From positions 506,492 to 570,491 of the forward strand of contig NW_027192208.1 of assembly GCF_041956535.1 (NCBI RefSeq): a stretch of DNA of 64,000 nucleotides, in the 5' to 3' direction. Origin of the DNA: Calcarisporiella thermophila CBS 279.70. Taxonomy: Eukaryota > Calcarisporiellomycota. The translations under genes and the position numbers were made by a program. Shown here piece by piece: positions 32,768-43,547 of this stretch (its first letter is position 1; each line of letters opens with the position of its first letter). The notes under the pieces were generated by a model. That model did no database searches. It worked only from the letters and a program-made list of their open reading frames with translations, and was not told the origin of the DNA.

Positions 32768-34723
32768 ACCCAAGACGGCCTTGAATTGGAACATAAAAAA
32801 GATCTTATACAGCCTATCCCGTACAGAAAAGAGACCACTCAATGGATCATAGATAGGATCAACGTTGACCATATCATGCTTATCCGCGGCCCAAGATTCA
32901 GCGGTAAAACTTCAATGTGTGAGCTATTGGAAAAACATTTAAAGGAGATAATAACCGAGAACGATCGTGTTATCAGCATCAGTAATCTCCTCTTTAAATT
33001 TAACTCTCATACTACTTACGATGACTTTTGGAAAAGTGTGACGGGAAAAATATACTGGGAGTGGCAAGAATCCTTTCCAAATGGTCTCGTTTATATCATT
33101 ATGGACGAGACTCAGCTCACGTATAGCCATAATAAGTTCGTGGGCTTCTGGAACTGGGTGCGCGGAGAGCAAAAAAACAAGAATACCAACATACGTCTCA
33201 TTATGTTCGCTGTATATCCAGTAGATTCGGAATCGGGTGATATTTCCATGGAACTTGCTCCTATTACAGCTTCACCAATTCATCTCCACCACAAGTATGG
33301 CGCACGTCTTTTGATGTCCCGTGCTGGTGAACACAACGAACTTATGGATGATTTTTCTCGCAAGCTTGGGTGGGGAGAAGCAATGACAGAAACGGTCAGA
33401 GACGCTATTGTGGATCTGGTAGCTGTTCGCAGCGATACTACGGGAGAGGATAAGAACACGAGAAGCTGTCACTTGGGCTTGATCCGCCGCATCCTTCATT
33501 TTATTTATGAACGTCATAATCCAACCTATGGTATTCCCCCTCCGACAGAAGTTGACATTTTGAAATATCTCACTTCCTCAGCGTTATTCGAGCATGTCAG
33601 GGATCACCGGGGTGCTGTTCATCTCTACAAATTCAACAAGGAGGAAGAAGAAATACTTCGGGAAGTTGTTTTAAACGACTTCATTATTGCCTCTCCAATG
33701 CGAGAAAACTACAGAACTATTGCTTCGTTGTGCAAGGCCGGTTATTTGCATTTCATTGATAAAGATTGCACGCAAGATTACGTTGCAGATTCAGGAAGAG
33801 TTGGATTCTTGACCAACTATGTTTATATCATGTGTTTCACGAAGTTGAGTGAAGGGAAGAAAGAGGTGATCCCCATCGATCGGGATCAATTTGAAAATTT
33901 TTTGATGGAATCAATTAGACGACTTGATGCAGAAGTTGTGGAAAATAGCCTTGGGGTTCTTAGAAGAAAGGGCGATTCAAGGTTGTTAGCAGAAAGATCG
34001 TGGCAAATGGAATTTTATCGGACAGCATACTCGTGCTTACCATCAGATTATTATATCTCTCCTGATGTCGGGGCTACCTTTGGAATCCCAGGCCGGCTGA
34101 ACTTCTATGTAGATACGGGATTAAATTGGGCTGTAGAACTCGCAGCCGAAGGGGACGATATTCCTGGCCATGTTGCACGCTTTGAACAGGAAAACAAATA
34201 CAAGAACATTCCCCATTCCAAAAATATCGTATTAGATTTTCGCATGGGAACGACTATCAGAAAATTGGTTCATGGTGCTTGGCATCTTCTCTATGATAAG
34301 AGTTCTCGTACATTCACTATAAAGAGATTAGACGAAGAAGATCAACTTATTAAGTTGTCGAAATGCAAGATCGGATTTACGATACGGAGTGGGGATGAAA
34401 CAGAGAAACTTTTTCAAGAGGCACTGTCGAAAAAGGCGATCGCAGACATTAAGAAAGCGGATGCGGAGATTAAGAAAGCGGATGCGGACTTTAAGAAGGC
34501 TGAGTTAGAGGCTGAAGAGGTTGAAAGAAAGCGTAAGCGGGCAAAGGAAGAAGAGGAATTAGAGCAACAGGAGCGAATGGCAGAAAAGGAAGAGTTTAAA
34601 TTGAGACAGAAGCGGGCAAAGGAAGAAAATTTGAAATTGACGATAAAGTATTGGCAAGATCAAGGAAATTTGGACAATGTCGCTAAATACAGAAAGCAGC
34701 TTGATGAGCTAATGAATGATTGA
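32768..34723 (+). CDS. Crinkler (CRN/CR)-type P-loop ATPase with nuclease-like domain
   Basis: 651 open codons in the same frame as the zinc finger; the first in-frame ATG is 32876, immediately before the Walker A motif, so a self-contained start is improbable. The ATPase has Walker A GPRFSGKTS and Walker B GLVYIIMDETQ. The C-terminal part (34.0-34.3 kb) has the pattern of the REase-like nuclease seen in Crinkler effectors: YISPDVGATFG, GRLNFYVDTGLNWAVELA, GHVARFEQENKY, NIVLDFRM. A charged coiled coil (Lys/Glu/Arg/Ala) ends the protein. Such ATPase-nuclease proteins occur in oomycetes, chytrids and Glomeromycotina, where effector or selfish-element roles have been proposed. Its codon quality is good, unlike the decayed neighbours, so it is recent or under selection apart from the TGA. 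Confidence 0.65.
   Translation, partial: TQDGLELEHKKDLIQPIPYRKETTQWIIDRINVDHIMLIRGPRFSGKTSMCELLEKHLKEIITENDRVISISNLLFKFNSHTTYDDFWKSVTGKIYWEWQESFPNGLVYIIMDETQLTYSHNKFVGFWNWVRGEQKNKNTNIRLIMFAVYPVDSESGDISMELAPITASPIHLHHKYGARLLMSRAGEHNELMDDFSRKLGWGEAMTETVRDAIVDLVAVRSDTTGEDKNTRSCHLGLIRRILHFIYERHNPTYGIPPPTEVDILKYLTSSALFEHVRDHRGAVHLYKFNKEEEEILREVVLNDFIIASPMRENYRTIASLCKAGYLHFIDKDCTQDYVADSGRVGFLTNYVYIMCFTKLSEGKKEVIPIDRDQFENFLMESIRRLDAEVVENSLGVLRRKGDSRLLAERSWQMEFYRTAYSCLPSDYYISPDVGATFGIPGRLNFYVDTGLNWAVELAAEGDDIPGHVARFEQENKYKNIPHSKNIVLDFRMGTTIRKLVHGAWHLLYDKSSRTFTIKRLDEEDQLIKLSKCKIGFTIRSGDETEKLFQEALSKKAIADIKKADAEIKKADADFKKAELEAEEVERKRKRAKEEEELEQQERMAEKEEFKLRQKRAKEENLKLTIKYWQDQGNLDNVAKYRKQLDELMND
34448..34489 (+). 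repeat. Tandem 21-bp repeat in the coiled-coil coding region
   Basis: Two adjacent 21-bp units (34448-34468, 34469-34489) differ by one base and encode repeats of IKKADAE/IKKADAD; a third, more degraded unit follows. This is a local expansion of the C-terminal helix. Confidence 0.7.
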
Positions 34724-35666
34724 TTTAATTATGTAGCCCAAGTTGAAAAAAGATTTAGTGCAGTGTTGGATAAACTTAACGTTGTAACAAGATTGTTTTG
34801 CACTTAGGTCCTTAGCTCTGATGAATTAGCACATAATCCAGTGTCAGAGGTGATGTTATCACGTAACAAGGGATTAGTTTATACTAACGATATTACCTGT
34901 ATACAGCTGTTGGAGAGCCTTCTATCAATAAGTGGACTGCACACTTATCGAATTGTATAATTGTATAAGTCGCGTTAATTTGTTCGTTCGGTAGTGTAGA
35001 TTTCGGTAAAATCGTAAAATAGCGAGAGATATTGAGTTCATAAATAAATCATAATAAAATCAGGTAAAAAAGTACAATTTTATGTTTGTAGAGAGTAATC
35101 TTGATAAGGCCTTTGGAGACACTGCACCGAGATAAAAACTTGGGGTAATAACCTCACTGGAGTCAAAGCTCGACTTTATTGAGAGGAAATTCGTTTCCTT
35201 TTGAACGCTTTTCGGTGATATCCTGTAACAAACGTCAAACCATGGTATCATAATCTATGTTATTTTCTATCTATTGAAAACTATTACACCTATATAGCTG
35301 TTATAATTTTTGAAAACGGCTAAATAATGGTTGTATTTCATTGGGTAAACCGGATTACACGTGTTAAACATATACGGTATATATATATTGGATAGAGAAA
35401 AGAGAAGTCATTATAGAAAAAATATGTATGAGATGATAAGGACGACTTATCGTTACTAGCAGCAGAGCCAGCTGTCCATGGTGAAAAATAATTTGGGACC
35501 CTTAAATTCATCTGGCGTTAAATATTCACTTTGTCTGGTTTAGTTGCAGCACGCCCCATATTAGTGAGCTTCCCCCGCTTGGTGAAACATAAAAATCCAA
35601 TTTACTAACTGACAGATTAAAATGAAACCTGCGTGACTGCCGGTTTCAAGAAGCACGCGGCAGGCG
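34724..35666. other. AT-rich spacer
   Basis: About 940 bp, AT-rich with short microsatellite-like TA runs (near 35370-35385). No gene, tRNA or repeat family member is evident. Composition shifts to GC-rich at about 35640. Confidence 0.4.
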
Positions 35667-36593
35667 TTGGAGCCACATGCTGCTTCAGCCTCCCCTCCCC
35701 TCCTCTCCCCCCACTCCCGCTTGTCTCAAAGCCCCTCCCCTTTGCGGTGCAGGGACGTGCTCGGAGATAGCCTGCCCTCACTTTCCGGGATTAGACTCAC
35801 GGTTTGCGCAGTGAGTAATGCGAGCAGCATTTTTGATGCGCTTGCCGGGCCGGATGATCTAATCGGGAACGAGCTGGATTGGTAAGCGGATGGGGCGGCC
35901 ATTTTCTCCATAGGCCTCATAACCATGAGCTGGAGTGGGATGCTCGAAGCCGAGAACTGTGCTTCGACAATCGCCCGGCTCTAAGAATTCAACGCTTAGG
36001 CCAACATCTCGACTCGGTCACCTGATGCCTTTGCCAAAAAACTCTCTCAGCGATGAAATTTGCCTCATCGTTTTTTTCGTTGACGTAACATTGAGGCCCG
36101 AGCAATCACCGCTTCAACCATTTATCCCGGGCCACGGGACTGGCTAACGACAGGGCCCACTGTGGGTTGAGCTGGAGCCATACGGAGTGAAACTTCCGCT
36201 CGAGGTCATGTGGGAGCGTCGGCGTTCGCTGAGTGCTGACCTTTTGGCCGAGCATCTGGAAAGGACGCGCCAGAGTGAACGCATAAGCTTCCGTAAGCAC
36301 GGTGGAGGGGTCTGAAGGAATCGAGAGGCCAATCGAGACGGAGGGAAGGCTGATAGGGCAAACTTTAGTCGATGCCTTCACCCGGACACCTTGCTTTTAT
36401 GGATTTGCTTTGTTATCCTCTCTACAGACCCTCGGTTGCATTTCATCTTAGAAACTTTGCGCTCAAAAGCAGAGCTTCCCACCGTCGGATGCCAATTTCA
36501 GCGGGCCAAGCGACCCTCATTATGGCGAGCGACGAGCCAAGAACAGAGGAAGATGCATACTTCGGGAGAGGCAAGGTTGACTCCTTAGCACTG
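35667..36593 (+). other. Coding-like exons of an unidentified gene
   Basis: Codon-rich plus-strand segments that could be joined in phase: about 35917-36018 (contains HELEWDARSRELCFDNRPAL), 36154-36292 (LWVELEPYGVKLPLEVMWE) and 36428-about 36575 (HFILETLRSKAELPTVGCQF). The 36293 GTAAGC donor and 36427 CTACAG acceptor agree in phase. An earlier Pro/Ser-rich segment, 35667-35881, ends in an acidic stretch. The segments may be 5' exons of the SPT23/MGA2-type gene downstream or a separate gene. I recognise no domain. Confidence 0.35.
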
Positions 36594-36930
36594 GTGAGAA
36601 ATGCGGCTTGTTGTGGAATACACTCTTAGTTTTGCGTTCAGATGAATGGCTTGTTTGCTTTCTTGTTTTAATCCTATTTCCAGCAATTTGTGTAGAAGCC
36701 TCGTTCCTTTTTGATCATGCGAGTTGGGCTTTTCAGAGGACTCCATTTCTGCTCATCCCGAGCGGGACTGCTCGATCTGCAATTATTCTCTCACTTTTAA
36801 GGTTTCAATGGACCTGTCATAATTCACTGGAGATTAGACTTGCGTTTCTAGATATTTATTGTTTTTTTTTATTTGTTGGCTGGCGTGGTGGTTGCATTTC
36901 TTCAACTTCCCTTCCAATGTCATTGATGTT

Positions 36931-39144
36931 ATGTCAGGGCTGCATCACCTCGACATAGACAATCACCCATCTAATGGAGCATTTGGCATCGGCGAGGCCC
37001 TATATATGGGGAGGAACAGCCTAGAGTCTGATATGTAAGTGCTCTCCCCCTTGTCTCATACTCAGGTCTCCGGTAACACGGCCTTTTCGTCACGTTTATT
37101 AGCCTTCGCATCCGCTTCCTCGGGATCCCGGAGCAAGGCGCTAAATCCCGGGTGGAAACGCAAATCAAATTAACGCTCCAATTGGCGCGAGCATGCGGCA
37201 ACTCGATGAAAGCCTGGCCATGGACCCATGTGCGGCTACCGGAACGAATGATGGCACGAAAAAAACATGCGGCGCGGCATATGACCCGGCAACGTATAAG
37301 ACTGCTCCTGGCTCTGTTATCCTTCCATTCCAACTAATGAGCTTGGCCTCAATAGGATTAGCTGGGCAAAAGCAGTCATGCTATGTTGAGGAGAAGAACA
37401 TTTTAAGACTTGAAGCCGCCCTCTTATGCGCGTGCGACCCATACCGCGTTGTCCTTGCGTGCCGGTCATGTGTTTACCGTGAGCGGCGCCGCGCCTATCG
37501 CGACACCCTTTTCAGAAGCACCCTTGGTGAAGACAAGGACGGAGGCGAAGAGCAGTTTGCACGGGACCGGCAGAGGGTGCTGCTTTTCACCAGCCCGGAG
37601 TTAGTGGAGCTCCAAGGGGGCGAGGTGAAGCTGGGGGTCCGGATGACGTGTTATTGCCGCCATCACGGAGAGAAGGTCGGGTTTATGTAGGCAGCATATT
37701 CATTTTGGCTTTGATGTGTGCTTGCTCACCCCCCCCCCCCACCCTCCTCTCTAGAATACACTTTCAGCTGCGTGACTCCCAAGGCCACCTTGTCGCGCAA
37801 GGCATCTCTCCCCCCATTCTCATCACCGATGACCACAAGCGGAAGCGCCGTGCGCTCATCGCTGGCCAGCATCTTCGTCGCGATATTACGTGCCTATCCA
37901 ACCCGATGAAGCCGATTAGCGCAAAGGAATTAAGCAGCCCATTGCAGAGTTCCAAGCAGGCTCAGATGCTGCCAATGCTGCACGAGAGGGTAGACCCGAC
38001 ACTCGCCGACGAAGCGAATACCACCAGACTGGAATCTGCCGTGTCCTCAGATAAAAGATTGGGCACTACTCTCCCTCCGACGGAGCCTCTGTCCCCGTCG
38101 GAATACTGCCCCCACTCGTTAAATCTCCTTCGGTCTCCTGCCAGCACCCTTCAAATTTACCCAAGTCCTACCGATCCCTTGCCGACGCTCCCTTTCTTCA
38201 CACCCCCCCCTCCGCTCCCCAGTATTTCCCGACTCGTTCCATCTGAAGGCACCGTTCTGGGCGGCACCCAGATCACCCTCCTTGGTTCGCACTTCCATCC
38301 ACAGCTGACTCCCCACTTCGGGGAAACCCCCGCGCTGGCCACTCTATTCTGGAACGAAACCACTATTATTTGTTTGGCGCCGCCCGCCGTCGTCCCCGGA
38401 CCCGTCCCCGTCACTTTCAAAGACATCCCCTCGTTGGGCGCGAGATCGGAGCAGAATGTCTACACGTATAAAGACGGCGCAGAAGAGCGAGAGCTCATGG
38501 AGCTGGCTCTACAGGTGATTGGGATGAAAATTGGAGGAAAGCTGGAAAGCGCGCATGTTGTGGCCAGGAGGATTATGCGTCGGATGCATGAGGTAGACTG
38601 GAGCTGTACCCATGGCTCTTCCGAGAGCTCAACCTGTGTCAGTGGATCCAATGTCGATTTAAGATTCTTGTTATACCATCTGTGCTTAATGAGTAGTGAG
38701 CTTACGGCTACCTGTGGCTTGAGAGCTGGGACCCTGGGTAGGACAACTAAGAGAATCGAGCATCCTACTGCAAGTCCAACCGATACCAGCTGCACTCTGC
38801 AACCTTCGAATAGGACAAAGTGTGGAAAATGGGTCAGGGCATGTGACTGGAAGGGGAGGAAGACAGAATGTATTTGCTACTGGATCTCCCTAGTTATTTC
38901 ACGCATTGTAAAACGGACAAAGTCGGAACAAGCTGGGCAGAGGGCCCAAGGAAGCTTGCCATCGACATCCAAAATAACTACAACAATAAATCCCGACGGG
39001 CCCACCCTCGCAAAACTAGCCAGCAGGTTGGCTTCCTCTTGCGACATACTATCAGCTAGATCCCTCATACGCCTCCTAGGGTCGATGGCAAGCATTGGCA
39101 CTTGTAATATTGTCAAAATCCTCATCGCCCCACTTTTGTCTTAA
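36931..39144 (+). CDS. SPT23/MGA2-type IPT/TIG transcription factor, 4 exons recognised
   Basis: Exons 36931-37034, 37103-37293, 37356-37686, 37755-39144 give 671 residues. The DNA-binding Rel-like N domain has SRVETQIKLTLQLARA, CDPYRVVLACRSCVYRERRR, RMTCYCRHHGEKVGF and ISPPILITDDHKRKRR. The IPT/TIG domain has VPSEGTVLGGTQITLLGSHFHP and TTIICLAPP. The conserved ELALQVIGMKIGGKLESAHVVA helix follows. In yeast these factors are ER-anchored precursors (ankyrin repeats plus a C-terminal membrane helix) that activate OLE1 desaturase. Here about 180 residues after the helix are unlike any ankyrin repeat and lack a membrane segment. The start at 36931 is provisional; relatives have longer N-termini. 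Confidence 0.75.
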
Positions 39145-40435
39145 ACTTACCGCGTAATTGTATCACCATCACTACTATTCTGTCGATACGACTATGCAAT
39201 ATCTATCTATTATATCTTCCATAAGCGCTCGGATATTCCACGTATATACACGCACATATATACATATATATACATATTCCTTCTGTTTATGTTTGCACTG
39301 CATTCCATTGTCGTGTGTACTATTATATGTGTTGAGTTGGACGATATTCCATATCTTCCCTGTGTCATTTCCTCTACCCCTCCATTATTAATGTGTACTG
39401 TTTTCATTCATGCTCGGTCCGTTGAAACCCACGCGGGGACTGTTAAAATGTAGCTTACCTCCCGTTTCCACTGGCATCGCGGAAATCAAGGCGCCATTCA
39501 ATTTATTTCCAAACAGAGCCGTCCCATAAATCAGAGCGCACACAATCGGATTTTCAAAAGAGAATCCGGGCCGAAAATTGGCTCCTCATTTCACAATCCC
39601 AGCACCTCTTTTTAAAAGGTCGTCTCTGGACGTTTCCAACCTATTAAAACAAAGCTAGACGGGATTAAGACACAGATGGTCGGGCACTATTGGAATCCCT
39701 TGGTCGCTTCTCTTCTAAACGACAGGTGATTCAACCTCTCGGCCAAACATATCGTTCCCGAACACAAATGCAAGGGTGATGGCAAGAAAGTTTAGGGAAG
39801 AATGCAGGATAGATCCCAAGTTTTTTGAAAGAAATCCAGGAGACTCTTGTCCTCTCTCTACTTGCGGATTATGAAAGGTTAACTAAAGTAGCATGAAGGC
39901 TGAAGGTGATTTCTCAGCCTTCTTCTCCCAAGATGAATCGTTTGGGCATTGTATTACCATTGCGACGTCGGAAATACATTGGCAAAATGAAAACTATGCT
40001 ACCATGTTCATTTCTCTTTGGTTCATAACTGTTGGACCTTTGGTTCTGTGAGGGCTGCATGAGTGGAATAGCCCACTTGCTTCTCTCATATTCTCTCTCC
40101 TCCTCATATATACAGGTTACCCTTCATACTGGGGTTTACTAGGCTCTTGTTCTATTGGTGTTGAAATCCTCAATATAACAGAAATATCTATGTAGAACCA
40201 AGGCCACATCCTGGCACGTGCGGTCACTCTTGAAGAGAGCCGTCAGTTTTTTTTTTGCCCATTCAGTGGGGGAAGACTGCTTATCCTTGCCCTCAATACC
40301 TCGAATTTCAGCGAACAGATGTATCTCTGTGGCGCGGGTTTCAAAGGTTCACATGCAATTTATTCAGAGACTGCAATATTTGCTGCCATGGGCACTATTT
40401 ATTAATTTATCTCGAAAGACCCACTTCTCATTGGT
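39145..40435. other. Intergenic region
   Basis: 1.3 kb between the SPT23/MGA2-type gene and the APH-kinase gene. It has a TATA/CATA microsatellite-like stretch at about 39240-39275; otherwise no feature with coding or RNA character is visible. Confidence 0.4.
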
Positions 40436-41785
40436 ATGGAAGAGGAGAGCAATTATCCGCAGAATACTAGTCCTGTCCGCCAAGGGTACTGATGCTCGCG
40501 ATTGTTTAACATCTCTAGGATGCTTATCTTTACAATCCAACATAAAACATAGGCACGAGCTGGATAAAGCTGCGCTCGAGGCTTATTTAAAGGAAAACGT
40601 GGGGGGCATTCAGGTGCCAATTCAAATCAGACAGTTCAAGCACGGTCAAAGTAATCCCACCTTCTTTATTGTAGACAGCAGGTACGTGTTCACATTGTTG
40701 TTTTTTTTTTTCTGCAGCCTCAGTGTATAGCTTGTCATCGTTAGTGGAAAAAAGTATGTCTTGCGTAAGAAACCCCCCGGTGCCATCATTTCCAAAACCG
40801 CCCATGCCGTAGAGCGGGAGTATCGCATTATCAAGGCCCTGGGTCCGACCGACGTGCCTGTACCCAAGGCGTACTGCCTCTGTGAGGATTCGGCCGTGAT
40901 TGGCACGCCTTTCTATATAATGGAGTTCTTAGAGGGGCGGATATTTACCGATACCACTCTCTCGTCTCTGCCGCGTGAGGAACGCGCAGCATACTGGAAT
41001 GCCACGGTGGATGTCCTTGCCAAGCTTCATCGGCAGGACTACCAGGCTCTGGGCCTTGGCGATTACGGTCGCCCGTCGGGATTCTATGAAAGACAGCTGC
41101 GGTCCCTGGGCAAGGTGTCTGCCTTGCAAGCACAGGTGAAAAAGGAGGACGGCTCCACGGTGGGGGAGATTCCCGGGCTGCAGGAGATGTTCGAGTGGTT
41201 CAAGCGGAATATGGTCAAGGATGAGGTGAGCATCGTGCATGGCGACTTCAAGGTGAGCTCCTTTCTACGGTTGCTAGCTTCGATTTCCCATCCCACCTCA
41301 CCCCATCCCCTCTCTCTTTTGCACAGTTGGACAATATTGTTTTCCACCTCACGGAGCCTCGCGTCATCGGCGTGTTGGACTGGGAGCTCTCCACCATTGG
41401 GCACCCGCTCTCGGACCTTGCGAACCACTGCATACATTACTATATGCCGTACCTCGAGGGCGCAGCCATCGTTGGCCTCAAGGGCTATCCTCACCCGCTC
41501 TACGTCCCGACCGTCGAGGAGGTCTTGGCCCGGTACTGCAGCCAGGTCCGCCGCCCCTATCCTATCTCCCGCTGGGAATTTTGCGTGGTGTTTGCCTTTT
41601 TCAGAATGTGCGTCATCACCCAAGGTATTGCAGCCCGAGTGGCGAGAAAACAGGCGAGCTCGGCCATGGCGACCAGCTTCGGCGACGTGTTCGTGATTTT
41701 GGCCCAGCTGGCGCATAAAATCATCGAGGAGAAGGGAGAATTGGATGATGCAGCGACATCGGCGAAGGAAAAGAGCAAATTATAG
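40436..41785 (+). CDS. APH-fold kinase, ACAD10/11 N-domain type, 4 exons
   Basis: Exons 40436-40485, 40553-40681, 40745-41252, 41327-41785 give 381 residues. The N-terminus reads SPVRQGHELDKAALEAYL, the form typical of stand-alone fungal and bacterial homologues of the ACAD10/11 kinase domain. Key motifs: FKHGQSNPTF, the Lys in YVLRKKP, the Glu in VEREYRIIKAL, the Brenner motif VHGDFKLDN (split by intron 3) and the metal-binding Asp in VIGVLDWELSTIGHPLSDLAN. In ACAD10/11 this domain phosphorylates 4-hydroxy acyl-CoAs ahead of dehydrogenation. No acyl-CoA dehydrogenase domain is fused here. The 50-nt first exon was found by phase and homology and is less certain. Confidence 0.85.
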
Positions 41786-42351
41786 GGGGGAGGACCAAGG
41801 CTATTTGTGTATTTCTTGTAAAAGTCCGCTGGTGGATTTGATGTCCGAAGCAAACATTTGTGTAGGAGGGGATGATTCAGTATTTTAAAGCTTTATAAAG
41901 ATTTAAGAAAAGTGGAAGGGAGGATCAAGAGGAAAATAGGTAGTTAAGGGGAGAAAAGAGAAGAGACATCAAAAAGAGAAAGAGAAAAAGAAGAGAGTGG
42001 GCATTAAAAGACGAAACGAAGGAAAGGGGAAAAAGAATAAAAATCAAAAAGCAAAAAAGGAAGGGCCGATGAGAGTGAAAGCAAATCCATACTCAAGAGA
42101 AGAAAGCAAGGAGAGAGAGAAAAAATATAATAGATATTCAACATGTTTTCAGTCATGGCAAAGGATGAAAAAAAAAAGCTTGGAAAACACATAGAGGTCT
42201 TCTCTCCATTCTTCTCGCCTGCATAACACGCTAGCTTAAGGTAAAGAGACAAGCACTTCCTATGATTCAATTTTGATTTTCATTTACAATTTTCCGCCCT
42301 CACACTACATCCCGTATTTTGCCCAACCCCTCTTTCCTCTCCCTCATTCAT
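41786..42351. other. Convergent 3' region with long homopurine-biased tract
   Basis: Between the APH kinase (+) and RPS2 (-) stops. From about 41890 to 42130 the plus strand is nearly all A and G. The ORF inside it is only the outcome of that bias. Confidence 0.55.
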
Positions 42352-43441
42352 TTACTTGCGCTGTTTCTGAGCCAAGAAGTCGGAGAACTCCTGGTAAGGC
42401 GCCTTGGTGAGCGGCCACTCTTTCCAGAGGTCGGGCGTAAGGAAGCCATAGGTGTTTCCGATGGCGGCGAAGGTGGCCTTGACGAAGTTGCCCATGGTAC
42501 GGGTGGAGCCACGTGAGGTGGTGTAGCAGTCGGAGATACCAGCGAGCTGGAGCAACTTCTTGGGGGTGGGAGCGGCGACAATGCCAGTACCACGGGGAGC
42601 CGGGACAAGACGGCAAATGACGGAACCGCACTTACCGGTAACCTAAATGTCAGGGTAAAAAAGAAAGGTTAAAGCATTGGCACTGTGTTTAAGACACGGT
42701 AATGGCATTAACATACCTTGGCCGGAACGGTGTGGGGCTCACCCAATTTGGAACCCCAGTAGCCCCTCCTCACGGGGATGACGCTCAACTTGGCGAGGAT
42801 GATGGCACCGCGGATGGCAGTCGCGACTTCCTTGGAGCACTTGACACCCAAGCCGACATGCCCGTTGAAGTCACCAATGACGACGAAAGCCTTGAAGCGA
42901 GTACGCTGACCGGCACGGGTCTGCTTCTGCACAGGCATGATCTTCATCACCTCATCCTTAAGCTTGGGGAGGAAGAAGTCGACAATCTGGTACTCCTTGA
43001 TGGGGAGAGAGAAGAGGTAAATCTCCTCCATAGACTTGATCTTGCCGTCTTTGACGAGGCGGCCAAGCTTGGTCACGGGGACCCTAAAAACAATTGCTGC
43101 GTCAATCATCAAGCACATCCCGGAGGCATGGAGAAAATGACACTTACCACTCGCCTTTCTCATCACCATCACGACGGCCACGACCACGGCCACGACCACC
43201 GCGACCACGACCACGACCGCGATCACCGCCGCGACCACGTCCAAAACCACCACGTCCTAAGTCAATGTGAAAATAATTAGATCAAAATGGATATTGGTTC
43301 CTTCATCAGCGTTGCCCCTCCAAAGCAAAATGATCCGAATCGTTCCATGGGAAAGATGATCCACCTCTTGCCCGAAGAACGCCAGAGTGTAAAAATGTCA
43401 TAGAACTTACCACGAGATTCGGCCGTTGCAGAGTCAGCCAT
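42352..43441 (-). CDS. RPS2: 40S ribosomal protein S2 (uS5), 4 coding exons
   Basis: Coding exons 43441-43411, 43256-43148, 43083-42717, 42642-42352 give 265 residues. The N-terminal Arg/Gly-rich region is followed by [20 protein letters not shown], the uS5 double-stranded RNA-binding part ([18 protein letters not shown]), [27 protein letters not shown] and [20 protein letters not shown]. The RG-rich repeat has the form expected for arginine methylation by PRMT3-type enzymes. A further intron lies in the 5' UTR (43547-43445, donor GTGAGT, acceptor CAG three bases before the ATG). The first coding intron is 154 nt, long for this window. Confidence 0.96.
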
Positions 43442-43547
43442 ATTCTGTGAGTCATGATGAGAAACCAATTAGCATCAAAGAAGCCGAGTGCAGAATAAGT
43501 TCATCCATGCATCCATCTATCGGGGATGGATTGATGGCGATACTCAC

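Noticed and set aside
43257-43547. Possible snoRNA inside the RPS2 introns (5' UTR intron and 154-nt intron 1)
   Set aside because: Looked for C/D boxes because animal RPS2 hosts snoRNAs; no C box near the 5' end with a matching D box was found.
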